NCBI RefSeq assembly: GCF_012933655.1
Contig: NZ_JABBJJ010000088.1
Coordinates: 1 to 39,129, forward strand
Direction: 5' to 3'
DNA length: 39,129 nt
Origin: Pyxidicoccus fallax
GTDB lineage: Bacteria > Myxococcota > Myxococcia > Myxococcales > Myxococcaceae
Numbering within the stretch: position 1 is the stretch's first letter; every line of letters begins with the position of its first letter. Below, piece by piece: positions 25,471 through 34,686 of this stretch. Under the pieces are notes generated by a model. That model was not told the DNA's origin. It saw only the letters and a program-made list of their open reading frames with translations, and made no database searches. Both the position numbers and the translations under genes were made by a program.

Positions 25471-27726
25471 ATGCGTCATTCCGTCGCCCTGTGCTGTCTG
25501 CTGCTCCTGCCCACCGTGGCGCTCGGAGCGCGGGTCAGCGGCACGGTGGTGGATGCGAGGAGCGAGCCCTTCACCGCCGCGGCGCTGGAGCTCGCCCGGA
25601 CCTCCAGTGGCACGGTGGTCGCACGGGCGAAGTCCGACGAGGACGGCCAGTTCGGCTTCGACGTTCCCCCTGGCCATTACCGGCTGCGCGTGCACGCCCC
25701 GGAGCTGTGCGCCCCTCACGAACAATCCCTGACGGTGGCGAAGGGCCAGGCGGTCGAGACGCTCCCGCTCCAGCTTCACCGCTGCGTCCGCGTCACGGGC
25801 CGTGCCCTGGGCTCGGAGGGCGCCCCGCTCGCGGGCGGCAGGGTGACACTGCACTGGCTTCAGGCCCGGGTGCCCGACCAGACCGCCACCACGGACGCGG
25901 AGGGACGGTTCGACTTCCCCCGAATCCCCCAGGGCAGGGTCCGGGTGCATCTCATGGACACGACCGGCGGGGAGCTGCTGTCCACGGTCCGGATGACGGC
26001 GCCCCGCACGCTGGAGGTTCGCGGAGGCGCCCGGGTGCTCCCGATTCTCATCCGCGGCTTCGGCGGAGAGCCGCTGGAAGGTGTCGAGGTCCTCCTCGTG
26101 CCCGAGCCACGCGACGGCGCCAACCTGCGGAGACACACGGATGCGCGCGGCATCGCGGGGGTCCCCGTCCAGCCTCCGGGACGCTACCGGCTCATGGCGA
26201 CCTGGTACCGGAAGGACGACGGGTTCCACCGCCAGACCTGGCGCGATGTCGAGCTGAAGCCCGGTGCCCCCGAGTCCTCGCGACTGGAGCTGCGCTTCGA
26301 GAAGGACGCCTACTCCACCACGCTCTCCGGGCGTGTCCGGGCAGCGGATGGCACCTTCCTCTCCGACGCCGAAGTCACCGCCATCCGGCGCACCCGCTCC
26401 GTGCCGCTGGACGATGACTTCCTCAGTGAGGACACCTGGCCCTACGAGACCGCGACGATTCGCACGGACGCGGAGGGACGCTTCACCCTTCGCGACCTGC
26501 GCGAGGGCGAGTACACGCTGACCGCGACTCACGCCCGCGGGTATGGCGAGGCGCTCGCGGTGGCGGGAACCTCCCACTTCGAGTTCACACTCGACCCGGG
26601 CTGCCCGAGCAGCGCCACCGGCCGCGTGGTGGACGAGCACGGCGCTCCGGTCCGCCGCTTCCAGATGCTCCACCTCGACGTGGAGGACCCGGAGGGCCGC
26701 TTCCATTCCAAGGGCCAGTGCCAGCTGTTCTTCAAGGCCAAGGGCTTCATCACCCGCGAGGTCGACGTTCCCCGCTCCTCCACCCAGGCCCCGGTATCAC
26801 TGCCGGACGTCGTGCTCACGCGAGGCCGCACCCTCGCGGGCAGGGTCGTGCGTGCGGATGGAAGGGCGGCGCTCGGGTACACGCTCTCCGCCGAGTGGCC
26901 GGGCAACGTGGCCGACTCCGTGTCGCAGCCCATCGATGCCAGCGGGCGCTTCTCCCTGGGGCCCCTTCCTCGGGACACAGAGGTGATGCTGACGTTGAGG
27001 TCGCACCATCACGTGCTGCGCCAGCGCGTGCCTCCCAGCCACGAGGGCGAGCTCACGCTCCACGTGCCCGCATTCGATGCGCGACTGGAGGTCCGGGCCC
27101 TGTCCGCGACGGGCGCTCCGCTCGCGGAGGTCGAGGTCACCGCCGAAGGCGCGGCGGGGGCGTTCAGCGTCCGCGCGAGCAACTCGCACGAGGTCGACCT
27201 GGAGCTTCCCTCCGGGCTCTATCAGGTGCGAGTGACGGGCAAGGCGGACCCGAAGAGCGCCTCCACGGCGGTTCCCGCCCGCTTCTTCCCATGGAAGGTC
27301 CAGGTCCCCGGCCAGGGCACCACCACGCTCGAGCTCCGCGCCGTCCAGGGCCCCGGAGCGCTGCGCGTGCTGCTGCCCGCGTGGTCCCACTGCGACGAAA
27401 TCCTCGTCGTGCCCGGCGAGCACTCCTGGCCCGACCAGCTGGGCGCCACCGAGGACTTCCGGGACACCGGGGCCCACGTGGCGACGGACGACGACCGGGA
27501 GACGGTGAACGTGGGGGCGGAGCTGATGTCCATCCGCATGTCCTCCATCATGCGGGACTTCAGTCACCTCGTGCCCGGCACGTACACGGTCTTCGCCAAG
27601 AGCTTGAAGGGCGACACCTACGGGCGGGGAATGCTCTTCCGCGAGGTCATCCAGGTCGACGGCCCCGGGCGCCAGCTCGTCCAGGTCCGCTTCGAGGGCC
27701 CACAGGCGCGCGAGCTGCCCTGGTAG
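25471..27726 (+). CDS. Secreted protein with serial carboxypeptidase-regulatory-like beta domains (paralog 1)
   Basis: The 751-residue precursor has a signal peptide (1-19, ending ALG) and about seven transthyretin-like beta modules. Each shows G-x-V-(V/R)-D-x-x-G-x-P near its start and DAEGRF-x-(F/L) further on, as in carboxypeptidase-regulatory-like (CarboxypepD_reg) domains. No peptidase residues are present. Such modules build rod-like surface or adhesion proteins. The next gene is a shorter paralog that lacks the first two modules. The gene is divergent from a TonB-like protein, which hints at an envelope role. The start at 25471 gives the signal peptide. Confidence 0.85.
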   Translation: MRHSVALCCLLLLPTVALGARVSGTVVDARSEPFTAAALELARTSSGTVVARAKSDEDGQFGFDVPPGHYRLRVHAPELCAPHEQSLTVAKGQAVETLPLQLHRCVRVTGRALGSEGAPLAGGRVTLHWLQARVPDQTATTDAEGRFDFPRIPQGRVRVHLMDTTGGELLSTVRMTAPRTLEVRGGARVLPILIRGFGGEPLEGVEVLLVPEPRDGANLRRHTDARGIAGVPVQPPGRYRLMATWYRKDDGFHRQTWRDVELKPGAPESSRLELRFEKDAYSTTLSGRVRAADGTFLSDAEVTAIRRTRSVPLDDDFLSEDTWPYETATIRTDAEGRFTLRDLREGEYTLTATHARGYGEALAVAGTSHFEFTLDPGCPSSATGRVVDEHGAPVRRFQMLHLDVEDPEGRFHSKGQCQLFFKAKGFITREVDVPRSSTQAPVSLPDVVLTRGRTLAGRVVRADGRAALGYTLSAEWPGNVADSVSQPIDASGRFSLGPLPRDTEVMLTLRSHHHVLRQRVPPSHEGELTLHVPAFDARLEVRALSATGAPLAEVEVTAEGAAGAFSVRASNSHEVDLELPSGLYQVRVTGKADPKSASTAVPARFFPWKVQVPGQGTTTLELRAVQGPGALRVLLPAWSHCDEILVVPGEHSWPDQLGATEDFRDTGAHVATDDDRETVNVGAELMSIRMSSIMRDFSHLVPGTYTVFAKSLKGDTYGRGMLFREVIQVDGPGRQLVQVRFEGPQARELPW

Positions 27727-27765
27727 TGACGTAGGTCGACACCATCAAGGCTAGAGTCGAACGGC

Positions 27766-29520
27766 ATGTGGCTGCGTCTCCTCACCCTGGTCTCGCTGCT
27801 CCTCTCCACCGCGACGCTCGGAGCAGACACGTCCGACGCCGGTGTGCCGTCAGCGCCCGTCCGCATGCTCCGGGTCCGCGTGCTCGACTCCGAGGGAGCG
27901 CCACTGGCGCGCGGCAGGGTCCAGCTCGTCCCCGAGCCGTTGGAGGGACTCCAGGCGTGGCTGGACCTGGACGGCCGTGGAGAGGCGAACCACCCCGCCC
28001 CCTCCCCCGGGAGCTACCGGCTGATTGCGTACTGGAAGGTGGAGGGCCAGTTCCGGCGCTACGTCTGGGAGGACCTGGAGCTGCGGCCCGGCACGGACGA
28101 CGAGCGCGTGGAGCTTCGCTTCGCTCCGGCTTCCGCGCCGCCCATCTCGGGACAGGTGCGGAACCTGGACGGCCTTCCCGTGGCCGGTGTCACAGTGGAG
28201 GCGCGCCAGCAATTCCCCTCCGTGCCGCTGGACGGAGCCTTCCTCCGCAACTCCGCGTGGCCTCGCGAGCTCGTGGCCGCCGTCACGGACGCCGAGGGCC
28301 GCTTCACCCTGCGCCCCATGCGTGAGGGCGACTACGGCCTCGACGTGACACACGAGGAAGGCCTGGGCCGGGTCACTGCCCGGACCGGAGGCCCCGCGGT
28401 CGACATGAAGCTCGTCCCCCGCTGCGCGAGGACCGCTTCCGGCCGCGTGGTCGACGAGCGCGGCGCTCCCATCCGGAGCTTCCAGGTGGGCTCGCATCGC
28501 TTCCGCGACGCACAGGGACGCTTCAAGCTCGGGAACGCCTGCTATCTCAACATCGAAGCCGCGGGCTTCGTGGCCCACGGCGGCCCGCTGCTCAGCCACC
28601 CGTCGAAGCACGTGGACGTGCCCGACATCGTGCTCGAACGCGGACGCCAGCTCACGGGGCGCGTGCTGGGCCCGGACGGCACGCCGCGAAAGGACGTCCT
28701 GCTCTCCGCGCACTGGGAGGGCATCACGTCCCGTCCCGATGATGCGCGCTCCGAGGCCTCGGGCCGCTTCTCCCTCGGGCCGGTTCCCACGGGGCGGGAG
28801 GTGACGCTGACCGCGACCTGGGACGGAAGCTCGGTGCGGCAGCGCATTCCGCCCGGGAAGGACGGCAAGGTCACCTTCCGGCTCCCCGCCGAGAAGGCCC
28901 GCCTGGAGGTGCGCGTCCTCAATGCCCCGGGAGCCGTCCTCCCGGGAGCGGAAGTCCAGGCGCGGAGCGACGCGGGCACCTTCACCCTGCGCACGGACAG
29001 CTCCGGCCAGGCAACGCGGAGCGTGCCCGCCGGAACCTACGAGGTCCGCGTCAGCCGCGAGCCGCGCCCCGAGCCCCGGACACCGCGCCGCTTCGCGCCC
29101 CTGAGCGTCCAGGCCGTGGAGGGAGACACGGCCGCGGTCGAACTCCGGGCACAGCCCCCGGGCACCGGCCGGCTCCGCGTCCTGCTCCCCGCCCCATCGC
29201 ACTACGAGAACATCCACGTCGTTCCCGGCGCGCACGACTGGCCCAACGACGCCCGGGAGCTGGGCAGGCTCCTGGAGCCCGGGCTGGCCGCCGACTCACA
29301 GGCGGACGTCTGGGCCCAGAAGAACGTGCCGCTCATCGGCTACACGTCTCAGGAGGACTACAGCGGGCTGGTGCCCGGCCCCTACACGGTGTTCGCCACG
29401 AACCCGTACGACGACGGCCCGAAGCTGCTGCTCTTCCGGAAGGTCGTCCACCTCCCGGGCTCCGGGCGTCAGGTCGTCCAGGTCCGCTACGAGGGCGAGG
29501 ACACGCGCAGGCTGCCGTGA
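27766..29520 (+). CDS. Secreted protein with serial carboxypeptidase-regulatory-like beta domains (paralog 2)
   Basis: The 584-residue precursor has a signal peptide (1-20) and modules collinear with paralog 1 from that protein's third module on. RVQLVPEPLEG answers VEVLLVPEPRDG, ATGRVVDEHGAP is ASGRVVDERGAP here, and both end with GLVPGPYTVFA / HLVPGTYTVFA and a GRQ-VQVR tail. It is thus a tandem duplicate that has lost, or never had, about 165 N-terminal residues. A TAGAGT at 27752-27757 may be its own -10. Its stop is 7 nt from the convergent EEP gene. Confidence 0.85.
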   Translation: MWLRLLTLVSLLLSTATLGADTSDAGVPSAPVRMLRVRVLDSEGAPLARGRVQLVPEPLEGLQAWLDLDGRGEANHPAPSPGSYRLIAYWKVEGQFRRYVWEDLELRPGTDDERVELRFAPASAPPISGQVRNLDGLPVAGVTVEARQQFPSVPLDGAFLRNSAWPRELVAAVTDAEGRFTLRPMREGDYGLDVTHEEGLGRVTARTGGPAVDMKLVPRCARTASGRVVDERGAPIRSFQVGSHRFRDAQGRFKLGNACYLNIEAAGFVAHGGPLLSHPSKHVDVPDIVLERGRQLTGRVLGPDGTPRKDVLLSAHWEGITSRPDDARSEASGRFSLGPVPTGREVTLTATWDGSSVRQRIPPGKDGKVTFRLPAEKARLEVRVLNAPGAVLPGAEVQARSDAGTFTLRTDSSGQATRSVPAGTYEVRVSREPRPEPRTPRRFAPLSVQAVEGDTAAVELRAQPPGTGRLRVLLPAPSHYENIHVVPGAHDWPNDARELGRLLEPGLAADSQADVWAQKNVPLIGYTSQEDYSGLVPGPYTVFATNPYDDGPKLLLFRKVVHLPGSGRQVVQVRYEGEDTRRLP

Positions 29521-29527
29521 CGGCCGC

Positions 29528-30865
29528 TCAGAAAATCTCGGTGTAGCCCACGTAGTCGTGGTCGGTGGTGTCGCGGGTGTCCCGCTCGTACGGGTTGCCG
29601 TTGTTCGGGTGCGGATCGAAGCCGACCTCCGTCTCCACCTGCGCGCTGTTGCGGGTATCGATGCCGGAGGTGGTCCAGATCTGGTCGATGTTGCCGCCGT
29701 GCTCGCCGGGGCCGCCCACGACCTGCTCCAGTCCCACGGCCGCGAAGTGCTCACGGACCTGCTCGGAGTACGAGTTGAAGTCGCCCATCACCATCACCTC
29801 GCGCGCCGGCGGGCCCTTGCTCTCGGCGGCGGCAATCTGCGCGATGTACGCCAGCTGCGCGTCCCGCAGCGACTCGGGCTCGACGGCCACGTGGACGTTG
29901 ATGAGGGTCTGCTCGGTGCCGTCCGGGTTCCTCACGCGGGTGACGAGCGCGGAGCGCGGCTCGGAGGCCGTGTCGGCCCCGGAGTTCGGCAGGCCGCGGA
30001 GGCGCTCGTTGTCGGCCGCCAGCCGGTCGCGCTCCTCCGGCGTGAGCTGGCCGTCGGCCAGGGCGGCGATCTCCGCGGGCGAGGCCCCCGTGACGGTGTC
30101 GAGCGTCTTGGTACGCCCCTCGGCGTGAGTGGTGTGGGACGGCAGCACCACGGTGTACGCCTCCGTGACCTGCTGGGGCGCCGCCACGTAGATGGCGTTG
30201 CCGTAGGTAGCATTCGCGCCGGTGTCCCCTCCGATGGAGCGGTCGTCGCCGGAGAAGGACTCGCCGGTGACGAGGGCGCCTTCCGGCGTCTGGTAGAGGG
30301 TGGTGCCGTCGCTGCCCGTGCGCTTCGCGGTGGGAGGGGCCGGCTCGTGGATGTCGATGGACTCCTTCACCCCGCCGTTCATGAAGACGCGGAAGCTGTC
30401 GTCGACGCGCGCGACGACGTCGAGCGCGGTGTTCACCTCGCCGCTGCGCGAGACGCCCGAGTCCACCTCCTGGAACGCGACGATGGAGGCGCCCGACTTC
30501 CGGATGAGCTCGGCCTGAGCCTCGCGGTTCTGCGGGGTGCGGTACTCCGCGCCCGCGCCATTGGCGGTGTTGAACGTGAGCACGCCGGTGCCGCCCGGCC
30601 TCTTCAAGGGCACTTCATTGGGGCGGATGGGCTCGGAGTGACCGTGGCGGATGGGCGAGGGGTTGAGCTCGGGCTTCCGGAAGAAACCCCCTCCGGGGCG
30701 CGGCGCCGGGGTGAAGGAGTCCTGGAACCGCACCGGGGACTGCTGGGCAGCGACGGGCTTCGCGGTGGTTGCGGCGGGCTTCTGGGGAAGCTCCGTGCGG
30801 GCGGGCGGCTTGGGCGCGGTGCGCTGCAGGTAGGCCTTACGGGCGGCGGGGCTCCAGAGGCTCAT
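29528..30865 (-). CDS. Endonuclease/exonuclease/phosphatase (EEP) family protein
   Basis: The 445-residue protein has a Pro/Ala-rich N-terminus of about 90 residues. The EEP core then shows LTFNTANG, SIVAFQEVD (metal Glu133), VMVMGDFNSYSEQ (Asp/Asn about 361-363), GGNIDQIW and a final TTDHDYVGYTEIF (catalytic His). All main catalytic positions are present, so a metal-dependent phosphodiesterase on nucleic acid, phosphoinositide or sphingomyelin is expected. There is no classical signal peptide, yet the unstructured N-terminus resembles myxobacterial exported proteins. It follows the DUF4442 gene on the same strand after 111 nt. Confidence 0.85.
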   Translation of the reverse strand: MSLWSPAARKAYLQRTAPKPPARTELPQKPAATTAKPVAAQQSPVRFQDSFTPAPRPGGGFFRKPELNPSPIRHGHSEPIRPNEVPLKRPGGTGVLTFNTANGAGAEYRTPQNREAQAELIRKSGASIVAFQEVDSGVSRSGEVNTALDVVARVDDSFRVFMNGGVKESIDIHEPAPPTAKRTGSDGTTLYQTPEGALVTGESFSGDDRSIGGDTGANATYGNAIYVAAPQQVTEAYTVVLPSHTTHAEGRTKTLDTVTGASPAEIAALADGQLTPEERDRLAADNERLRGLPNSGADTASEPRSALVTRVRNPDGTEQTLINVHVAVEPESLRDAQLAYIAQIAAAESKGPPAREVMVMGDFNSYSEQVREHFAAVGLEQVVGGPGEHGGNIDQIWTTSGIDTRNSAQVETEVGFDPHPNNGNPYERDTRDTTDHDYVGYTEIF

Positions 30866-30928
30866 GGGGGGTGTCCTCGGTCAGGGGGCGGAAGCTGCGT
30901 GTGCCGAGGGGTACGCAGCTGCCCGCGA

Positions 30929-30955
30929 GACGGTTACAGGGGAATTTCCCCACCG
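30929..30955. promoter_or_regulatory. Nested inverted repeat upstream of the EEP gene
   Basis: An inner GGGGAA-T-TTCCCC palindrome (30938-30950) sits inside outer ACGGT (30929-30933) and ACCGT (30951-30955) arms. It lies 64 nt upstream of the EEP start and 21 nt past the preceding stop. A binding site is more likely than a terminator, since no T-run follows. Confidence 0.4.
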
Positions 30956-30976
30956 TGAGCATGGCCCCCGGGTCAC

Positions 30977-31477
30977 TCAGTACCGCTTCAGCACCGCGAG
31001 GAAGCGCGCGTCCGCGATGTGCTTCCCCTCGAAGTCCTCCAGCCTCACCGGAACCCACTGCCGGGCTTTGTCGCCTGGTTGACGGAGTCCGGCGTCGAGG
31101 GAGCGGAAGACGTCCTCGGGCGGCTCGCAGATGGCGCGCACGCCGCCCTTCGCCTTGGCGTGGAAGGACACCTCCAGCTGGTCCACCAGCGCGTTGTAGC
31201 GGCCGGGCGGGAAGCGGCGGAAGAGCCACAGCCCCATGGTCAGCTCCATCACCGTCACCTGCGCGCCGAGGTACACGCCGCCCACGTGGTTGCGCGTGCG
31301 CCGCCGCAGCGGCACGGACGCGCGCGTCCGCGTGTCGCTCGCGTCCTCCACCTTGAAGCCCATCACCGCCGACAGCGGGATGATGTTCTTCACCGCCACC
31401 GTCAGCAGCGCATTCGCCGCCGAAGGTGACACCTGACGCAGCCGTTCCACGAGGTCGAGCGCGAGCATGGGCGGCAT
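30977..31477 (-). CDS. DUF4442 hotdog-fold protein
   Basis: The 166-residue protein matches the DUF4442 thioesterase-like family. IPLSAVMGFKVEDASDTRTRASVPL is followed by RRTRNHVGGVYLGAQVTVMELTMGLWL, the helix-strand pair that carries the hotdog signature with Asn-His. Members are related to acyl-CoA thioesterases, but activity is rarely shown. The start could be ATG 31477 or 31468, and neither has a clear ribosome-binding site. It is divergent from the amine oxidase across about 210 nt. Confidence 0.78.
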   Translation of the reverse strand: MPPMLALDLVERLRQVSPSAANALLTVAVKNIIPLSAVMGFKVEDASDTRTRASVPLRRRTRNHVGGVYLGAQVTVMELTMGLWLFRRFPPGRYNALVDQLEVSFHAKAKGGVRAICEPPEDVFRSLDAGLRQPGDKARQWVPVRLEDFEGKHIADARFLAVLKRY

Positions 31478-31657
31478 CGTAGCGCCAGGGCGGGCACGGG
31501 GAGACGTCCGCGAAACGCCCCCATGGCCCCGAGGCTCCCGGCCGTACGCCCTGTCCTTCCCACCTCGTCCGGGCGAGACCGCACGGAGGACCCTGGCGAA
31601 GGCGCCGCTCCCGGGGAGCCAACACCCGCTGCTGGCGCGCCCCTCCCGACACGCACC

Positions 31658-31668
31658 CGGCGTAAAGT
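31658..31668 (+). promoter_or_regulatory. Putative -10 element (CGGCGTAAAGT)
   Basis: TAAAGT lies 17 nt before the ATG at 31686, with GGAGG between. It shares the CGGCGTA lead with the elements at 25454 and 33786. Confidence 0.3.
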
Positions 31669-31685
31669 CCCGGGCCGGAGGCCAC

Positions 31686-33083
31686 ATGGACGCGAGCGCA
31701 GTGGATGCCGTCATCGTCGGTGCGGGAGTGGCGGGGCTCACCGCCGCGAGAGCCCTCCGCCGGGTCGGGTTCTCCGTGGCGGTGCTCGAGGCGCGGGAGC
31801 GCGTCGGTGGCCGCACCCTCTCCCAGTCCCTGGGGGGAGAGGTCGTGGACCTCGGCGGACAATGGGTGGGCCCCCAGCAGCGCCACGTGCTGCGCCTCGC
31901 GGACGAGCTGGGCCTCAGACGCTTTCCCCAGCACCACCGCGGCACCAAGGTGCTCGAAGTGCGCGGAGAGCGGCGCACCTATCGCGGCCAGGTGCCCTCG
32001 CTGCCGCTGCTGTCGCTCCTGGACCTCCAGCGCGTCATCTGGAAGCTGGACGGGCTCGCGAAGCGCGTTCCCCTGGAGCGTCCCGGCGCCGCGCCCCGGG
32101 CCGCCGAGTGGGACGCCCTCACGCTGGAGGAGTGGAAGCAGCGCCACGTCCCGACGTGGGGCGCCCGCGCCGCGCTGGACATCGCCACCCGCGCCGTCTT
32201 CGCCGCCGAGCCGTCCGAGCTGTCGTTCCTCCACTTCCTCTTCTACGTGCACTCCAACCACGGCCTGATGCCCCTGACCACCATCGAGGGCGGCGCCCAG
32301 GCCGAGCGCTTCACCGGCGGCGCCCAGACCCTCGGCCTGCGCATGGCCGGAGAGCTGGGCGCGCGCGTCCACCTCTCCACGCCCGTGCGCGCCGTGCTCC
32401 AGGACGAGGGCGGCGTCACCGTCACGGCGGACGGCGACCGCGCCTGGCGCGCACGCTACGCCGTGGTCGCCGTGCCGCCCGCGCTGGCCGAGCGCATCGA
32501 CTTCGGCGCCGCCCTGCCCCCGGAGCGCCGCCGCGCCCACGCCGACCTGCCCATGGGCAGCGTCATCAAGGTGGTGGCCACGTACGAGCGCCCCTTCTGG
32601 CGCGAGGCGGGCTTCTCCGGCGAGGCCGTGAGCGACACCGGCCCGGTGCGCCTGTGCTTCGATGATTGCAGCGCCGACGGTCACCACCCGGCCCTGGTGG
32701 GCTTCTTCCTCGGGGAGACGGCGCGCCAGTGGACGCATCGCCCGCCCGCGGAACGTCGGCGCGCGGCGCTGGAGTCCTTCGCACGCTTCTTCGGTCCCCA
32801 GGCCCTGAGGCCCACGGCCGTCGCCGACCTGGACTGGATTGCCGAGCCCTGGAGCAAGGGCTGCTATGTCGGCCTCCCCCGCCCCGGCGCGCTCACCGCC
32901 ATTGGCGACGCCCTGCGCGCGCCGTTCGGCCGGGTGCACTGGGCGGGCACGGAGACGGCCCTGGAGGGCTGCGGCTACCTCGACGGCGCGGTGGAGTCCG
33001 GCGAGCGCGCCGCCACCGAGCTGGCCGCACGCCTGAGCCTGCCGGCAACCAGTCCCTCGCGAGTCCAGGTCGTCACGGGCTAG
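31686..33083 (+). CDS. Flavin-containing amine oxidase
   Basis: A 465-residue flavin monoamine oxidase family protein. The FAD Rossmann motif VIVGAGVAGLTAARALRR (about 10-27) and LEARERVGGRT (35-43) are followed by GGQWVGPQQ. The C-terminal flavin motif is VHWAGTETALEGCGYLDGAVESG. KGCY holds Cys393 where MAO enzymes attach FAD covalently. It oxidises a primary or secondary amine; the substrate is unknown. The start at 31686 has GGAGG 5 nt upstream, although the frame is open to 31467. The 88-nt gap to the Dps gene has its own ribosome-binding site. Confidence 0.9.
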   Translation: MDASAVDAVIVGAGVAGLTAARALRRVGFSVAVLEARERVGGRTLSQSLGGEVVDLGGQWVGPQQRHVLRLADELGLRRFPQHHRGTKVLEVRGERRTYRGQVPSLPLLSLLDLQRVIWKLDGLAKRVPLERPGAAPRAAEWDALTLEEWKQRHVPTWGARAALDIATRAVFAAEPSELSFLHFLFYVHSNHGLMPLTTIEGGAQAERFTGGAQTLGLRMAGELGARVHLSTPVRAVLQDEGGVTVTADGDRAWRARYAVVAVPPALAERIDFGAALPPERRRAHADLPMGSVIKVVATYERPFWREAGFSGEAVSDTGPVRLCFDDCSADGHHPALVGFFLGETARQWTHRPPAERRRAALESFARFFGPQALRPTAVADLDWIAEPWSKGCYVGLPRPGALTAIGDALRAPFGRVHWAGTETALEGCGYLDGAVESGERAATELAARLSLPATSPSRVQVVTG

Positions 33084-33171
33084 CCCGCCTGCCCTCCTGC
33101 CGTCACGGCGTGGATTGGCGTCCACGGAAGGCGTCCCCACCCTAGGAAAGCCCTCTGGAGGAGGCCGGAAC

Positions 33172-33726
33172 ATGAATTTTCCCAGTCACGTGAATCTCCC
33201 CGCCGACGCTCGCGAGGAGCTCATCGAATTGCTCAACACCCTGCTGGCGGATTCCATCGACCTGCACTGGCAGATCAAGCAGGCCCACTGGAACATCCGC
33301 GGCAGCCACTTCTACAGCCGCCACGAGCTGTTCGACGACCTGGCCAAGCACGCGCGCAAGCAGGCCGACGAGTTCGCCGAGCGCGCCGGCACCCTGGGCG
33401 GCTACGCCGAGGGCACCATCCGCCTCGCGGCGAAGAACAGCGAGCTGCCCGAGTACGACCTGAACGCCGTGGACGGCGACGCGCACCTGAGGACGCTGGT
33501 GGAGCGCTTCGCGCGCTACGGGGCCAGCATCCGCAACGGCATCCACCGCTCCGACGAGCTGAACGACCCCGTCACCTCGGACCTGCTCACGCAGACGCTG
33601 GGCGAGGTGGAGCTGGACCTGTGGTTCCTGGAGAGCCACCTGCACGGTGACGCGCGCGCGGGCGTGCGCCGCGGTGGGGAGCGGGGCGCCGAGGGCATCT
33701 CGCCCCAGTCCACGCCCAACGCCTGA
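33172..33726 (+). CDS. dps: Dps-family ferritin (DNA starvation protein)
   Basis: A 184-residue Dps. H39 and H51 with D66 and E70 repeat the 12-15-4 spacing of the E. coli ferroxidase ligands, within LHWQIKQAHWNIRG and DEFAERAGTLGG. It should form a dodecamer that oxidises Fe(II) with peroxide and can guard DNA. A basic, disordered C-terminal tail (about 160-184) might bind DNA. The start at 33172 follows a strong GGAGGAGG, about 7 nt away. The length is close to the family norm. Confidence 0.93.
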   Translation: MNFPSHVNLPADAREELIELLNTLLADSIDLHWQIKQAHWNIRGSHFYSRHELFDDLAKHARKQADEFAERAGTLGGYAEGTIRLAAKNSELPEYDLNAVDGDAHLRTLVERFARYGASIRNGIHRSDELNDPVTSDLLTQTLGEVELDLWFLESHLHGDARAGVRRGGERGAEGISPQSTPNA

Positions 33727-33785
33727 CAGAGCGTTGACTCCCGGGCAGACCGCGCTCGCGGTTCGGCGAGCGCGCGGGGCCGCTC

Positions 33786-33796
33786 CGGCGTATAGA
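33786..33796 (+). promoter_or_regulatory. Putative -10 element (CGGCGTATAGA)
   Basis: TATAGA lies 29 nt upstream of the TTG at 33826 and follows a GC-rich stretch. It is a good match to a sigma-70 -10 box and a likely promoter for the SDR-GST pair. Confidence 0.4.
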
Positions 33797-33813
33797 AGGC
33801 GTCCTCTCGACGT

Positions 33814-33819
33814 GGAGGG
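33814..33819 (+). promoter_or_regulatory. Ribosome-binding site supporting a TTG start
   Basis: GGAGGG ends 6 nt before TTG 33826 but 24 nt before the next ATG (33844). This favours the TTG as start of the SDR. Confidence 0.6.
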
Positions 33820-33825
33820 CGCCTT

Positions 33826-34686
33826 TTGACTTCACAGACGCGCATGGACGGGAAGGTCTGTCTCATCACCGGAGCCTCCGGTGGCATCGGCCTGGAAGCC
33901 GCCAAGGCACTCGCGGGCCTGGGCGCCACCGTGGTGCTGGTGGGACGTGACGCGGGCCGCACCGAGGCGGCCGTCAGCGCGGTGCGCGCGGCGGCGCCCG
34001 GCGCGAAGGTGGAGTGGCTGAAGGCCGACCTCACCTCGCTCCAGTCCGTGCGAGACCTGGCCGCCGCCTTCAAGGCGCGCTACTCGCGGCTGGACGTGCT
34101 GCTGAACAACGCGGGGCTCATCATCGACCGGCGCGAGGTGACGGTGGACGGGCTGGAGGCCACCATGGCCACCAACCACTTCGCGCCCTTCCTCCTGACG
34201 AACCTGCTCCTGGACGTGCTGAAGGCCAGCGCCCCGTCGCGCATCATCAACGTCTCGTCCGACGCGCACCTCGCCGGCAAGGTCGACTTCGACGACCTGC
34301 AGAGCGAGCGGAGCTACTTCGGCTTCCGCGTGTACGGCACGTCCAAGCTGGCCAACATCCTGTTCACCCGCGCCCTGGCGAAGCGGCTGCAAGGCACGGG
34401 CGTGACGGTCAATGCCCTGCACCCGGGCACGGTGCGCACGGGCTTCGGCCACAACACGAAGGGCTTCTTCCGCCACATCGTGAAGCTGGGTGCACCCTTC
34501 ATGATTTCAGCGGAGAAGGGCGCGCGGACGTCCATCTACCTGGCGTCCTCGCCCGAAGTGGAGTCGGTGTCCGGGGAGTACTTCTACAAGTGCCGTCCGA
34601 GGTGGACGTCGTCCGCGGCTCGGGACGAGGCCCTCGCGGAGCGGCTCTGGCAGGTGAGCGCGCAGCTCACGGGAGTAAACGCATGA
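33826..34686 (+). CDS. Short-chain dehydrogenase/reductase (retinol-dehydrogenase-like)
   Basis: A 286-residue SDR. It has TGASGGIG (15-22), NNAG (94-97), the catalytic Ser at about 144-145 (INVSS), and Y170/K174 in YGTSK. VVLVGRDAGR suggests NADP(H). The pattern resembles retinol dehydrogenase/WWOX-like SDRs; the substrate is open. The start is TTG, backed by GGAGGG. The TGA stop overlaps the next gene's ATG (ATGA), so it is coupled to a glutathione transferase and both may act on lipid-derived aldehydes or ketones. Confidence 0.9.
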   Translation: MTSQTRMDGKVCLITGASGGIGLEAAKALAGLGATVVLVGRDAGRTEAAVSAVRAAAPGAKVEWLKADLTSLQSVRDLAAAFKARYSRLDVLLNNAGLIIDRREVTVDGLEATMATNHFAPFLLTNLLLDVLKASAPSRIINVSSDAHLAGKVDFDDLQSERSYFGFRVYGTSKLANILFTRALAKRLQGTGVTVNALHPGTVRTGFGHNTKGFFRHIVKLGAPFMISAEKGARTSIYLASSPEVESVSGEYFYKCRPRWTSSAARDEALAERLWQVSAQLTGVNA

